Origin: Marisediminicola sp040546025
GTDB lineage: Bacteria; Actinomycetota; Actinomycetes; Actinomycetales; Microbacteriaceae
Assembly: GCF_040546025.1 (NCBI RefSeq)
Contig: NZ_JBEPNA010000002.1
Coordinates: forward strand, 124,001-188,000
Direction: 5' to 3'
Length of the DNA stretch: 64,000 nucleotides
The notes under the pieces are model-generated. The model was given only the letters and a program-made list of their open reading frames with translations, did not search any database and was not told the DNA's origin. A program made the position numbers and the translations under genes. Positions 21,243 to 29,445 of the stretch are shown piece by piece; position 1 is the first letter of the stretch; every line of letters starts with the position of its first letter.

Positions 21243-22052
21243 TCAGTGCCGCGCGACGGCGGGCCGGGTTCCAGCGGACAGGGCCGCGGCGGTGGCGGCG
21301 ACGGCGGGAACGCCGCCGTCCGAGAGGGCCTTCACGAGGGCGGAGCCGACGATCGCGCCGTCGGCGTAGGCGAGCACCTCGCGCACCTGATCGGCGCTGG
21401 AAATACCCAGGCCGACGCAGGTGCTGGTGGCGCCGGCGGTGCGAAGCCGGGCGACGAGCGCCTTGGCTGCGGAGTCCACGTCGCCGCGCGCCCCGGTGAT
21501 GCCCATGGTCGAGACGGCGTACACGAACCCGCGGCTGGCCTGCACGGCCTGCTCGAGCCGGGAATCCGTCGACGATGGTGCCGCGAGGAAGATGCGGTCG
21601 AGCCCGGTGCGCTCCGACGCGGCGAGCCACTGGCGTGCCTCGTCGGGGATGAGGTCGGGGGTGATGAGCCCGGCGCCCCCGGCAGCGACGAGATCTTCCG
21701 CAAACCGGTCGACGCCGTACTGCGCGATCGGATTCCAGTAGCTCATGAACACCACGGGCGTGGAGACTCGCGCGGTGATCGCCGCCATCACCTCGAAGCC
21801 GTCGCGCAGGCGGAAGCCCTGTGCCAGGGCGGTCTGGGTCGCCGCCTGGATGACGGGTCCGTCCATGACGGGGTCGGAGTACGGGAGGCCGAGCTCGATG
21901 ATGTCGACCCCGTTCTCGGCGAGGGCGACTGCCGCCTCGATGCTTGTCGGGATGTCGGGGAAACCGGCGGGGAGGTAGCCGATGAGTGCGCCGCTGCCCG
22001 CCTCGCGGCGCGCGGCGATGACGCGTTCCACCGGGCTCGTCAACTCGGTCAT
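21243..22052 (-). CDS. trpA: tryptophan synthase alpha subunit
   Basis: TrpA, 269 aa, splits indole-3-glycerol phosphate into indole and glyceraldehyde 3-phosphate. The catalytic pair is Glu53 and Asp64 (ELGLPYSDPVMDGP), separated by the 11 residues usual for the family. The phosphate-binding loop VGLGIS is intact. The start ATG overlaps the trpB stop codon as ATGA (4 nt), so the two subunits should be made in equal amounts by coupled translation. Confidence 0.99.
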   Translation of the reverse strand: MTELTSPVERVIAARREAGSGALIGYLPAGFPDIPTSIEAAVALAENGVDIIELGLPYSDPVMDGPVIQAATQTALAQGFRLRDGFEVMAAITARVSTPVVFMSYWNPIAQYGVDRFAEDLVAAGGAGLITPDLIPDEARQWLAASERTGLDRIFLAAPSSTDSRLEQAVQASRGFVYAVSTMGITGARGDVDSAAKALVARLRTAGATSTCVGLGISSADQVREVLAYADGAIVGSALVKALSDGGVPAVAATAAALSAGTRPAVARH

Positions 22053-23260
22053 ACCTGCTCCGCTTCGCGGTCGAGCACTCCGAAGTAGTTGCCGATGGTG
22101 ACCATGTCCTTGTCTCCGCGGCCGCTCAGGTTGACGAGGATGACCGCGTCAGGTCCGAGTTCCTGGCCGAGCTTGATCGTGCCGGCGAGGGCGTGCGCCG
22201 TTTCGATCGCGGCGATGATGCCCTCGGTGCGGGCAAGCAGGCGCAGGGCCGACATGGCCTCGGCGTCGGTGATGGGCTCGTAGCGGGCCCGGCCGATGTC
22301 GGCGAGCCACGCGTGCTCCGGTCCGACTCCCGGGTAGTCGAGGCCGGCGGAGATGGAGTGCGACTCGACCGTCTGTCCGTCCTCGTCCTGCAGGAGGTAA
22401 CTGCGTGCGCCGTGCAGCACGCCGGGGCGGCCCTTCGTGATTGTCGCGGCGTGCCGCGGGGTGTCCGCGCCGTCGCCCGCGGCCTCGTACCCGACGAGCA
22501 TGACGCCGGGGTCGTCCAGGAAGGCGTGGAAGATGCCCATGGCGTTCGAGCCGCCGCCGACGCACGCCGTGACGGCATCAGGGAGCTTGCCTGTGAGCGC
22601 GAGGAGCTGGTCGCGGGACTCTTCGCCGATGATCTTGTGGAAGTCGCGGACCATGACGGGGAACGGATGCGGCCCCGCGACGGTTCCGAGCAGGTAGTGG
22701 GTGCTGTCGACATTGGCGACCCAGTCGCGCAGTGCCTCGTTGATGGCGTCCTTCAGGGTGCGGGAGCCGGCGGTGACCGGGATCACCTCGGCGCCGAGCA
22801 GGCGCATCCTGGCCACGTTGAGCGCCTGCCGTTCCGTGTCGACCTCGCCCATGTAGACGACGCACTCCATGCCGAACAGGGCGGCCGCGGTCGCGGTCGC
22901 GACGCCGTGCTGGCCGGCGCCTGTCTCGGCGATGAGTCGCTTCTTGCCGAGCCGCCTCGCGAGCAGGGCCTGGCCCATGACGTTGTTGATCTTGTGCGAG
23001 CCCGTGTGGTTGAGGTCTTCGCGCTTGAGGAAGACGCGCGCCCCGCCGGCATGCTCGGCGAACCGCTTCACCTCGGTGATGATCGAGGGGCGGCCGCTGT
23101 AGGTCGCGTGCAGTGCGGCGAGTTCCGCCTGGAACTCCGGGTCGACCTTCGCCGCAAGGTAGGCGGCGTCGAGTTCGTCGAGGGCCTGGATGAGGGATTC
23201 GGGCACGAAGCGGCCGCCGTATTCGCCGAAGTACGGTCCGACTTGGTCGCGCAGAGCCAT
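22049..23260 (-). CDS. trpB: tryptophan synthase beta subunit
   Basis: TrpB, 403 aa, PLP enzyme that joins indole and serine. The PLP lysine is Lys90 in the block KREDLNHTGSHKINN, the glycine-rich phosphate loop is GGGSNAMGIFHAF, and GRPSIITEVKRF matches the N-terminal COMM region. The channel enzyme pairs with TrpA encoded next. The ATG overlaps the trpC stop codon by one base (TGATG on the coding strand). No regulatory signal is visible inside the cluster. Confidence 0.99.
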   Translation of the reverse strand: MALRDQVGPYFGEYGGRFVPESLIQALDELDAAYLAAKVDPEFQAELAALHATYSGRPSIITEVKRFAEHAGGARVFLKREDLNHTGSHKINNVMGQALLARRLGKKRLIAETGAGQHGVATATAAALFGMECVVYMGEVDTERQALNVARMRLLGAEVIPVTAGSRTLKDAINEALRDWVANVDSTHYLLGTVAGPHPFPVMVRDFHKIIGEESRDQLLALTGKLPDAVTACVGGGSNAMGIFHAFLDDPGVMLVGYEAAGDGADTPRHAATITKGRPGVLHGARSYLLQDEDGQTVESHSISAGLDYPGVGPEHAWLADIGRARYEPITDAEAMSALRLLARTEGIIAAIETAHALAGTIKLGQELGPDAVILVNLSGRGDKDMVTIGNYFGVLDREAEQV

Positions 23261-24033
23261 CAGGCCTCCAGAAATCGCTGCAGGGTGGCGACGGGGTCGC
23301 CGCCGGTGACAAGGGCTTCGCCGACGAGCACGATGTCCGCGCCGGCCGAACGGTAGTGGGTGACGTCGGCGGCGGTCGTGACGGCGGACTCCGCCACACG
23401 GATCACGCCGGAGGGGATCTGGTCGGCGAGTCGCCCGAACAGGTCCCGGTCGAGTTCGAAGGTGGAGAGGTCGCGGGCGTTGACGCCGATGAGTCCGGCG
23501 CCGAGGTCGAGCGCACGGCTCACCTCGTCCGCGTCGTGGGTCTCGACGAGCGCGGTCATGCCGAGCGCGCCAATCAGCTCGTACAGTTCGGCAATGGTGC
23601 GCGTGTCGAGAGCGGCGACGATGAGCAGTACGAGGTCTGCCCCGGCCGCGCGCGCCTCGAACACCTGGTACGGGGTCGCGATGAAGTCCTTGCGCAGCAC
23701 CGGGATGCTGACGGCGGAGCGCACGGCCTCGAGGTCGGCGAGGGAACCGCCGAAGCGCCTGCCCTCAGTCAGCACGCTGATCGCACTCGCGCCACCGGTC
23801 TCGTAGGCGATCGCGAGCGCCGCGGGGTCGGGGATCTCGGCGAGGGCGCCGCGGGACGGGCTCGCGCGCTTCACCTCGGCGATGATCTTGACGCGCTCGG
23901 CGGGGGCGAGAAGCGCGAGGGCGTCGAGCGCCCGCGGACGCGCGAGGGCATCCGCCTCGACGGTTGGGAGAGGGCGAACAGCTTGGCGCTCCGACGAGTC
24001 GGCGAGGGCGCCAGCGGTGAGTTCGGTCAGCAC
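23260..24033 (-). CDS. trpC: indole-3-glycerol phosphate synthase
   Basis: TrpC, 257 aa, closes the indole ring from carboxyphenylamino-deoxyribulose phosphate. The catalytic Lys55 block IIAEVKRASPSRG, the second lysine in PVLRKDFI, and GLIGVNARDLSTFELD near the C-terminus are intact. It is a TrpC-only protein, not fused to TrpF. It starts with GTG, 4 bp after the HGxxPAAW gene. trpD, trpG and a trpF or priA-type isomerase are not in this window and must be elsewhere. Confidence 0.98.
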   Translation of the reverse strand: MLTELTAGALADSSERQAVRPLPTVEADALARPRALDALALLAPAERVKIIAEVKRASPSRGALAEIPDPAALAIAYETGGASAISVLTEGRRFGGSLADLEAVRSAVSIPVLRKDFIATPYQVFEARAAGADLVLLIVAALDTRTIAELYELIGALGMTALVETHDADEVSRALDLGAGLIGVNARDLSTFELDRDLFGRLADQIPSGVIRVAESAVTTAADVTHYRSAGADIVLVGEALVTGGDPVATLQRFLEA

Positions 24034-24037
24034 CGGT

Positions 24038-24271
24038 TCAGTGCACGTTCTTGGGCACGTAGCGGGATCCGCCCACGCCGTAACCCAGTCGCGCGAGCAC
24101 GATGCCGACGATCAGGCCGACGACAACGAGGGCTGCGGAAGCCCAGACGAGCCACGCGATCGAGAAGAAGAATGCAACCGTGCCGATGGTGAATGCCACC
24201 AACATGATGATGACCGCGGTCCATGCCGCAGGCGAGTTGCCGTGGCCTGGATCAGAGTTATCGTGCGTCAT
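24038..24271 (-). CDS. HGxxPAAW family small membrane protein
   Basis: A 77-aa protein with the motif HGNSPAAW at residues 10-17 followed by two hydrophobic segments (about 19-40 and 43-63) and a short basic tail. This family, also labelled DUF6704 I believe, is found in actinobacterial trp operons; its function is not known. It has a good AGGAG 4 nt before the ATG. It sits between the Trp-associated membrane protein and trpC, so both small membrane proteins are expressed with the pathway. A transport or membrane-scaffold role is only a guess. Confidence 0.85.
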   Translation of the reverse strand: MTHDNSDPGHGNSPAAWTAVIIMLVAFTIGTVAFFFSIAWLVWASAALVVVGLIVGIVLARLGYGVGGSRYVPKNVH

Positions 24272-24310
24272 GTCGCTCCTGTGTTGTGGGTGGATGGCAG
24301 GGCTTCGAGT

Positions 24311-24958
24311 CTAGCGTGACGTCGGATCGGCGCCGTCGCTCAACGCGTCCCAGTCGCCGATCGCATCGGGCTCGCGGGCTGCCGCGCCCGAGCCCGCCCC
24401 GCCGTCCACGGTGCTCCCGTCGACCGGAGTGCCGTCGGCGCTGGTGAACGCGGCATTCTGGTACTTGCGCGTGGCAGCGGGCCAGAGGCGCACCGTGGCG
24501 ATGATCGCGACCCCGATGGCGACGCTGATGACCCCGACCGTCGCCGCGAACCAGGGCCAGGCGGTGAGAGTGGCCGACTCGACCAGGCCCTGCACCGACG
24601 AGGCACCGGAGATTCCGGTCGAGTCGGTGATCGCACGGGAGGCGGCCCCGGCGGGGTCGCCGATCGCGAGCACCGAGGTGAGTGCGACGGTGGCGCCGAT
24701 CAGCGCCTGCAGCGCGCCCAGCACAACCCGGAAGATGGGCCCGGCGATCGACAGCGCGCCCACCAGCGCGAGACCCGCCAGGGCGAGGGCGGACAGGCCC
24801 CCCGCGGCGATGTCACCGCCGACGATCACCCGTGCCCCGCCGAGCTCGTCCGCGGTCAGCGCGACGATGACCCACGTCTGAGTCCAGGCGAGGAGGATGA
24901 GGGCGTTGGCGACGACACCCGCGAGCAGGATCGTGCTCTTGAGACGCCGGGGAGCCAC
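24311..24958 (-). CDS. Trp biosynthesis-associated membrane protein
   Basis: A 215-aa membrane protein of the Trp operon-associated family (TIGR02234 type). Four hydrophobic segments are at about residues 8-30, 50-72, 76-100 and 133-157. The opening pattern (LLAGVVANALILLAWTQTWV) and the TWP-like motif TAWPWFA near residue 133 support the assignment. A disordered, Gly/Asp-rich cytosolic tail follows. It starts with GTG directly after the trpE stop codon (TGAGTG), so translation is coupled. Function is unknown; the conserved position suggests a link to tryptophan or anthranilate handling. Confidence 0.88.
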   Translation of the reverse strand: MAPRRLKSTILLAGVVANALILLAWTQTWVIVALTADELGGARVIVGGDIAAGGLSALALAGLALVGALSIAGPIFRVVLGALQALIGATVALTSVLAIGDPAGAASRAITDSTGISGASSVQGLVESATLTAWPWFAATVGVISVAIGVAIIATVRLWPAATRKYQNAAFTSADGTPVDGSTVDGGAGSGAAAREPDAIGDWDALSDGADPTSR

Positions 24959-26479
24959 TCAGGTCACCCGGCGCATGGCGTTGGCAACGGCGATTGCCCG
25001 CAGCGGTGCGGCGGCCTTGTTCTGGGTCTCCTGCTCCTCAGCGAGAGGGTCGGAATCGGCGACGAGCCCCGCTCCGGCCTGGACTCGCGCCACTCCCCCG
25101 GCGATCGTCGTCGTGCGGATCGCGATGGCGAGGTCGAGGTCGCCGGCGAAGTCGAAGTAGCCGACCACACCGCCGTACACGCCCCGCTGGGCAACCTCGA
25201 GCTCGTCGATGATCTCGAGCGCCCGGGGTTTCGGCGCGCCGGAGAGGGTGCCGGCCGGGAAGGTCGCCCGGAACACGTCGACCGAGCTCGCGCCGGGGCG
25301 GAGGTCGCCCTCGACCGACGACACGAGGTGCATGATGTGGCTGAAGCGCTCCACCTGCATGAACTCGGTCACCTCGACCGAACCGGGCTCGCAGACCTTG
25401 AGCAGGTCGTTGCGGGCGAGGTCGACGAGCATGAGATGCTCGGCACGTTCCTTGGGGTCGCGTTCGAGGGTGTCGGCGAGCGACTGGTCCTCCTCCGGGG
25501 AGCCGCCGCGCGGCTTGGACCCGGCGATGGGGTGCATATAGACGCGGTCGTTCTCGACCTTGACGAGCGCCTCCGGGGACGAGCCGACGATCCAGTACGG
25601 TTCCCCCGCGGCATCCTCGAGGGACAGCAGGTACATGTACGGGCTCGGGTTCAGGGTGCGCAGCACGCGGTACACGTCGATCGGGTGCGCGCTGATCTCG
25701 TGGTCGAAACGCTGCGAGATGACGACCTGGAACACGTCGCCGTCGACAATGAACTGCCGAGACCGGGTGACGGCGGCGTGGAAGTCTTCCGGGCGGATTC
25801 GCGGGGTCGGCTGCGGCGCGGTCTCAAGGTCAACCTCGGCGAGCCAGGCTTCGGCCGGCTCTGCGAGGCGTGCCTGCATCGCGTCGAGGCTGGACTGGGC
25901 GAGCCTCCACAGGTCGTCCGGCGTGTCGACTCCGTCGTTGAGGGCAGTGGCGATGAGCAGCACCGACCCGGTGCGGTGGTCGACGACGACGAGCGCGGAG
26001 ACGAAGCTGAGTGCCTGCCCGGGCGTGGCGAAGTCGGCGGGAGGAATGTTCGGCAGCCGCTCGATCTGCCGGATCGCCTCCCAACCGATGAAGCCGACGA
26101 GCCCGCCGGTCAACGGCGGGTGGCCGGGCACGTGCGGGGTGCCCCACCGCTGATAGATATGCGCGAGCGTCTCGAGCGGCCCGGTCGGTGCGCCCGCGCC
26201 GAGAGCGCGCTCGGCGGAGAGCCCGTAGTCGAGCCACACCGACTCGTCGCCGGTCTGGGTCAGCACACCGAAGCTCGAGACGCCGATGAAGGAGAACCTC
26301 GACCAGATCCCGCCCTGCTCCGCGGACTCGAGCAGGAAGGTTCCCGGCTCCCCCGCGGCGAGCTTGCGGTAGATGCCGACGGGCGTCTCGCCATCGGCGA
26401 AGAGCTCGCGGATGACCGGGATGACGCGGTGGTCGCCGAGGAGCGCGTCAAATTGCGCCCTCGTCATGGTGTCGCTCAC
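24959..26479 (-). CDS. trpE: anthranilate synthase component I
   Basis: TrpE, 506 aa, makes anthranilate from chorismate using ammonia supplied by the glutaminase TrpG, which is not encoded here. The chorismate-binding half shows HPIAGSKPRGGSPEED, DLARNDLLKVCEPGSV and AGTLSGAPKPRALEII. The feedback site LLESAEQG-like element (about residues 49-56) is present at the N-terminus, so tryptophan inhibition is expected. It starts with GTG overlapping the hisI stop codon (GTGA), with GAGGACGACC upstream. An ATG 12 nt later is possible. It connects the his and trp genes in one transcript. Confidence 0.98.
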   Translation of the reverse strand: MSDTMTRAQFDALLGDHRVIPVIRELFADGETPVGIYRKLAAGEPGTFLLESAEQGGIWSRFSFIGVSSFGVLTQTGDESVWLDYGLSAERALGAGAPTGPLETLAHIYQRWGTPHVPGHPPLTGGLVGFIGWEAIRQIERLPNIPPADFATPGQALSFVSALVVVDHRTGSVLLIATALNDGVDTPDDLWRLAQSSLDAMQARLAEPAEAWLAEVDLETAPQPTPRIRPEDFHAAVTRSRQFIVDGDVFQVVISQRFDHEISAHPIDVYRVLRTLNPSPYMYLLSLEDAAGEPYWIVGSSPEALVKVENDRVYMHPIAGSKPRGGSPEEDQSLADTLERDPKERAEHLMLVDLARNDLLKVCEPGSVEVTEFMQVERFSHIMHLVSSVEGDLRPGASSVDVFRATFPAGTLSGAPKPRALEIIDELEVAQRGVYGGVVGYFDFAGDLDLAIAIRTTTIAGGVARVQAGAGLVADSDPLAEEQETQNKAAAPLRAIAVANAMRRVT

Positions 26480-26850
26480 CGGTCGTCCTCGCTCCGGTCA
26501 CCGATCGCGGGCTCGAGCGGGTCAACGTCGAAGCAGGCGTGCGCACCCGTGTGGCAGGCGGCTCCGACCTGGTCGACGGTCACGAGGATCGTGTCCGAGT
26601 CGCAGTCGAGCGCGGCACCCTTGACGTACTGGCGGTGGCCGGAGGTGTCGCCCTTGCGCCAGAACTCCTGCCGGGAGCGGGACCAGAACGTCACGCGCCC
26701 CTCGGTGAGGGTGCGGCGGAGGGCCTCGGCGTTCATGTAGCCGAGCATGAGCACCTCGAGGGTGTCCCACTGCTGGATGATCGCCGGGAGGAGCCCGTCG
26801 CCATCGAAGGTGGCGCGGTCGAGAATCGCGTCGATTCCGGTGTCGGTCAT
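26476..26850 (-). CDS. hisI: phosphoribosyl-AMP cyclohydrolase
   Basis: HisI, 124 aa, opens the adenine ring of phosphoribosyl-AMP in the third step of histidine synthesis. The protein is only the cyclohydrolase domain; the pyrophosphatase HisE is separate at 28541-28804. Zinc and magnesium ligands are visible as DCDSDTILV, then CHTG and HACF cysteines near the C-terminus. WSRSRQEFWRKG is the family signature. It is 6 bp after hisF and overlaps trpE by 4 nt. Confidence 0.97.
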   Translation of the reverse strand: MTDTGIDAILDRATFDGDGLLPAIIQQWDTLEVLMLGYMNAEALRRTLTEGRVTFWSRSRQEFWRKGDTSGHRQYVKGAALDCDSDTILVTVDQVGAACHTGAHACFDVDPLEPAIGDRSEDDR

Positions 26851-26856
26851 GTTGTC

Positions 26857-27624
26857 CTACCTCGTCGTCATGCCCGCCGCGGCGAGGCTTCCCTTGATGT
26901 CGTCGACGGTGAGGTCGGCGTCATGGAAGACGGATGCCGCGAGCACAGCATCGGCGCCCGCCGCGATCGCGGGGGCGAAGTGGTCGAGTGCGCCGGCACC
27001 GCCGGACGCGATGACGGGCACATGGCTGACCTCGCGCATCGCGCGGATGAGTTCGAGGTCGAATCCGCTGCGGGTCCCGTCGGCGTCGATCGAATTGACG
27101 AGCAGCTCGCCCGCGCCGCGCTCGATCGCCTCGCGGGCCCAGTCGAGGGCATCCAAGGAGGTGTCGGTGCGCCCGCCGTGGGTCGTCACGATGAACCCGC
27201 TGGCAGCGGCATCCGAGCGGCGCACGTCGAGCGAGAGGACGAGCACCTGCGCGCCGAAGCGGTCGGCGATCTCCCCGAGCAGCGCGGGCCGGGCGATTGC
27301 GGCGCTGTTGACACCGATCTTGTCGGCTCCGCTGCCGAGCAGCCGGGAGACGTCGTCGGTGCTGCGCACTCCGCCGCCGACCGTGAGCGGGATGAACACC
27401 TGCTCCGCGGTGGCGCGCACAACCTCGTGCATCGTCTCGCGCTGGTCGATCGTCGCGGTGACGTCGAGAAAGCAGATTTCGTCGGCGCCCTGCTCGTAGT
27501 AGCGGGCGGCGAGCTCGACCGGGTCGCCGGCGTCGCGGAGGTTCTTGAAGTTCACACCCTTGACGACGCGCCCGGCGGCGACGTCGAGGCACGGGATGAC
27601 GCGAACCGCGAGGGACATCGTCAT
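26857..27624 (-). CDS. hisF: imidazole glycerol phosphate synthase subunit HisF
   Basis: HisF, 255 aa, the cyclase half of imidazole glycerol phosphate synthase; its glutaminase partner HisH is not in the window. The catalytic Asp14 lies in VIPCLDVAAGRVVKGVNF and the second Asp in NSIDADGTRSGFD. Phosphate loops SGGAGALDHF and GGGVRSTDDV are intact. The ATG overlaps the hisG stop codon by 4 nt. A second in-frame ATG two codons later could be the real start. Confidence 0.98.
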   Translation of the reverse strand: MTMSLAVRVIPCLDVAAGRVVKGVNFKNLRDAGDPVELAARYYEQGADEICFLDVTATIDQRETMHEVVRATAEQVFIPLTVGGGVRSTDDVSRLLGSGADKIGVNSAAIARPALLGEIADRFGAQVLVLSLDVRRSDAAASGFIVTTHGGRTDTSLDALDWAREAIERGAGELLVNSIDADGTRSGFDLELIRAMREVSHVPVIASGGAGALDHFAPAIAAGADAVLAASVFHDADLTVDDIKGSLAAAGMTTR

Positions 27625-28460
27625 ATCCTCGCCGCGTGGATGGAACTGACGAGGATCGCGCGGGCGCCGAGGCCGTAGAGCTCGTCCATGATGTGGTTGG
27701 TGTCGGTGCGTGCGACCATCGCCCGCACGGCGACCCAGGCGGGGTCGCGCAGCGGCGAGACGGTCGGCGATTCGCGCCCGGGGGTGATGGCGGCGGCGGC
27801 TTCGACAAGCTCGACGGGGAGGTCGTAGTCCATGAGCACGTACTGGCGGGCGACGAGCACGCCCTGCAGTCGACGGTGCAGGGTGTCGATGCCGGGCAGT
27901 GCATTGCCGGAGCTGATGAGCACCGCGGTGGAGTCGAGGATCACGGGCCCGAAGATCTCGAGGTTCTGCGCGCGCAGGGTCGAGCCGGTCGAGACCACGT
28001 CGGCGACGGCGTCCGCAACCCCGAGCTTGACGGCCGATTCGACGGCGCCGTCGAGGCGGACGAGTTCGGCCTTGACCCCCTGCGTCGCGAGGAAGTCGCC
28101 AACGAGACCGGGATAACTGGTCGCGACGCGGATGCCCTCGAGGTCGGCGAGCGTGTCGAACCGGCCCTTGGGTCCGGCGAACCGGAAGGTCGAGTCGCCG
28201 AAGTCGAGGGTCGCGATCTCCCTCGCGGTCGAGCCGGAGTCGAGCAGGAGGTCGCGGCCGGTGATACCGACATCGAGCGCGCCCGAGCCGACATAGGTCG
28301 CGATGTCGCGGGGGCGGAGGTAGAAGAACTCGACGTCGTTGCGCGGGTCGACTGCGCTCAGCGCGCGCGGGTCGCGGCGTCCGACGTAGCCGGCCTCGAT
28401 GAGCATGTCGGCGGCCGTTTCGGCGAGGGAGCCCTTGTTGGGCACTGCGATGCGCAGCAT
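27621..28460 (-). CDS. hisG: ATP phosphoribosyltransferase (long form)
   Basis: HisG, 279 aa, catalyses the first committed step of histidine synthesis from ATP and PRPP. The length shows the long form with a C-terminal regulatory domain (about 205-279), so histidine feedback inhibition is expected and no HisZ is needed. MLRIAVPNKGSLAE and the PRPP region ADAVADVVSTGSTLRAQNLE match the family. It follows hisE after an 80-bp gap without an obvious terminator or ribosome binding site. hisF overlaps its end. Confidence 0.98.
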   Translation of the reverse strand: MLRIAVPNKGSLAETAADMLIEAGYVGRRDPRALSAVDPRNDVEFFYLRPRDIATYVGSGALDVGITGRDLLLDSGSTAREIATLDFGDSTFRFAGPKGRFDTLADLEGIRVATSYPGLVGDFLATQGVKAELVRLDGAVESAVKLGVADAVADVVSTGSTLRAQNLEIFGPVILDSTAVLISSGNALPGIDTLHRRLQGVLVARQYVLMDYDLPVELVEAAAAITPGRESPTVSPLRDPAWVAVRAMVARTDTNHIMDELYGLGARAILVSSIHAARI

Positions 28461-28540
28461 GGGGGACGACTCTTTACTCGCTGCCGGTGCAGCGTGATCG
28501 GGGTGGTGCGGTAGTCAGGACGGGAATGAGGGGCGCCAGG

Positions 28541-28804
28541 TCACAGGTGTCGGTAGACATCGGCGGTCGTCAGCCCCTTCGCGAGCATGAGCACCTGCAG
28601 GTGGTAGAGCAGTTGGGAGATCTCCTCCGCCGTCTCGTCGTTCGACTGGAACTCAGCGGCCATCCACACCTCGGCGGCCTCCTCGACGATCTTCTTGCCG
28701 ATGGCATGCACGCCAGCGTCGAGCTGCGCTACGGTGCCGGAGCCGGCGGGCCTGGACCGGGCCTTGTCGCCCAGCTCGAGGAAGAGTTCGTCGAACGTTT
28801 TCAC
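28541..28804 (-). CDS. hisE: phosphoribosyl-ATP pyrophosphatase
   Basis: HisE, 87 aa, removes pyrophosphate from phosphoribosyl-ATP in the second step of histidine synthesis. The all-helical MazG-like fold is recognised by GKKIVEEAAEVWMAAE (metal-binding Glu/Glu/Asp residues) and the following ETAEEISQLLYHLQVLM. It starts with GTG at 28804. TAACCT lies exactly 6 nt upstream with no ribosome binding site, so it is probably the leaderless first gene of the his-trp-lgt transcript. The terminator of the FKBP gene directly precedes this promoter. Confidence 0.96.
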   Translation of the reverse strand: MKTFDELFLELGDKARSRPAGSGTVAQLDAGVHAIGKKIVEEAAEVWMAAEFQSNDETAEEISQLLYHLQVLMLAKGLTTADVYRHL

Positions 28805-28816
28805 CTGTCAAGGTTA
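28805..28816 (-). promoter_or_regulatory. hisE -10 element, leaderless configuration
   Basis: On the minus strand TAACCT (28811-28816), 6 nt, then the GTG of hisE. Its first base is also the last base of the preceding terminator stem. It probably starts the his-trp-lgt transcript. Confidence 0.55.
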
Positions 28817-28848
28817 CCGTGGCGCGGAGGCCGACTCCGCGCCACGGT
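28816..28848 (-). terminator. terminator after the FKBP gene
   Basis: A perfect 13-bp stem, accgtggcgcgga / tccgcgccacggt, with a 7-nt loop, 22 bp beyond the FKBP stop codon. The tail is only weakly T-rich (TAACCTTG). Confidence 0.75.
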
Positions 28849-28870
28849 GGCGTGCCCGCTCAGCTGCGGG

Positions 28871-29239
28871 TCAGCGGGTGCCGAGCAGGTCGATCACGAA
28901 GATCAGGGTGCGTCCGCTGAGCTGGTGGCCGCTTCCGGCGGGACCGTAGGCGAGCGCGGGCGGCACGATGAGCTGGCGGCGCCCGCCGACCTTCATGCCG
29001 GGGATCCCCTGCTGCCAGCCGGAGATGAGCTGGCCGAGCGGGAAGTTGATGGACTGGCCGCGGCTCCACGAGGAGTCGAACTCCTCACCGGAGGCGAAGT
29101 CGACGCCGAGGTAGTGCACGTCGACGGTCGCGCCGGGTGCGGCGGACTCGCCGGTTCCCTCTTCGACGTCGATGATGACGAGCTCGGTGGGCTCGTCGCC
29201 CTCGTAGAACTCGATTTCTGGCTTGGTTTTTTCTGTCAT
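28871..29239 (-). CDS. FKBP-type peptidyl-prolyl cis-trans isomerase
   Basis: A 122-aa single-domain FKBP that speeds proline isomerisation during protein folding. The core motifs VDVHYLGVDFASGEEFDSSW, FPLGQLISGWQQGIPGMKVG and the C-terminal LIFVIDLLG are complete. An acidic N-terminus (about residues 1-20) precedes the domain and there is no signal peptide, so it is cytosolic. It starts at ATG 29239. TTGGAT lies 6 nt upstream, a poorer match to the local leaderless signal. It ends in a strong hairpin, so it is probably monocistronic. Confidence 0.95.
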   Translation of the reverse strand: MTEKTKPEIEFYEGDEPTELVIIDVEEGTGESAAPGATVDVHYLGVDFASGEEFDSSWSRGQSINFPLGQLISGWQQGIPGMKVGGRRQLIVPPALAYGPAGSGHQLSGRTLIFVIDLLGTR

Positions 29240-29251
29240 GTGCCTATCCAA
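29240..29251 (-). promoter_or_regulatory. possible -10 element of the FKBP gene
   Basis: On the minus strand TTGGAT (29246-29251), 6 nt, then the ATG. The second position is T instead of the A seen at the other sites, so this is a weak call. Confidence 0.3.
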
Positions 29252-29327
29252 CCAGACGGGCCGGTGCCGCTCATCGGTCGTGCCCGTCGGGTAGCTGCCC
29301 CGTCGCCCGCTCGACTGGCGTGGGCGC

Positions 29328-29405
29328 AACGCAGGAGATCCGGGTGACACGGCGCGTTTCGTGGCACCGCCTTGCGGCGTGGCGCGGAATCTCCTCGGCA
29401 ACGCG
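29328..29405. repeat. imperfect palindromic intergenic element
   Basis: AGGAGATCCG on the left pairs with CGGAATCTCCT on the right with one bulge. The loop of about 45 nt contains further GC-rich dyads. It fills most of the 206-bp gap between rpe and the FKBP gene, where I see no other gene or RNA. It resembles intergenic repeats but no second copy was found in this window. Confidence 0.35.
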
Positions 29406-29445
29406 CGGGGCGGATGCCGGTGACGCTGCCACTGCGCCGGCGCGC

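Noticed and set aside
24959..28870. trp or his leader-peptide attenuator
   Set aside because: No Trp-rich or His-rich short frame and no terminator/antiterminator pair before hisE or trpE.
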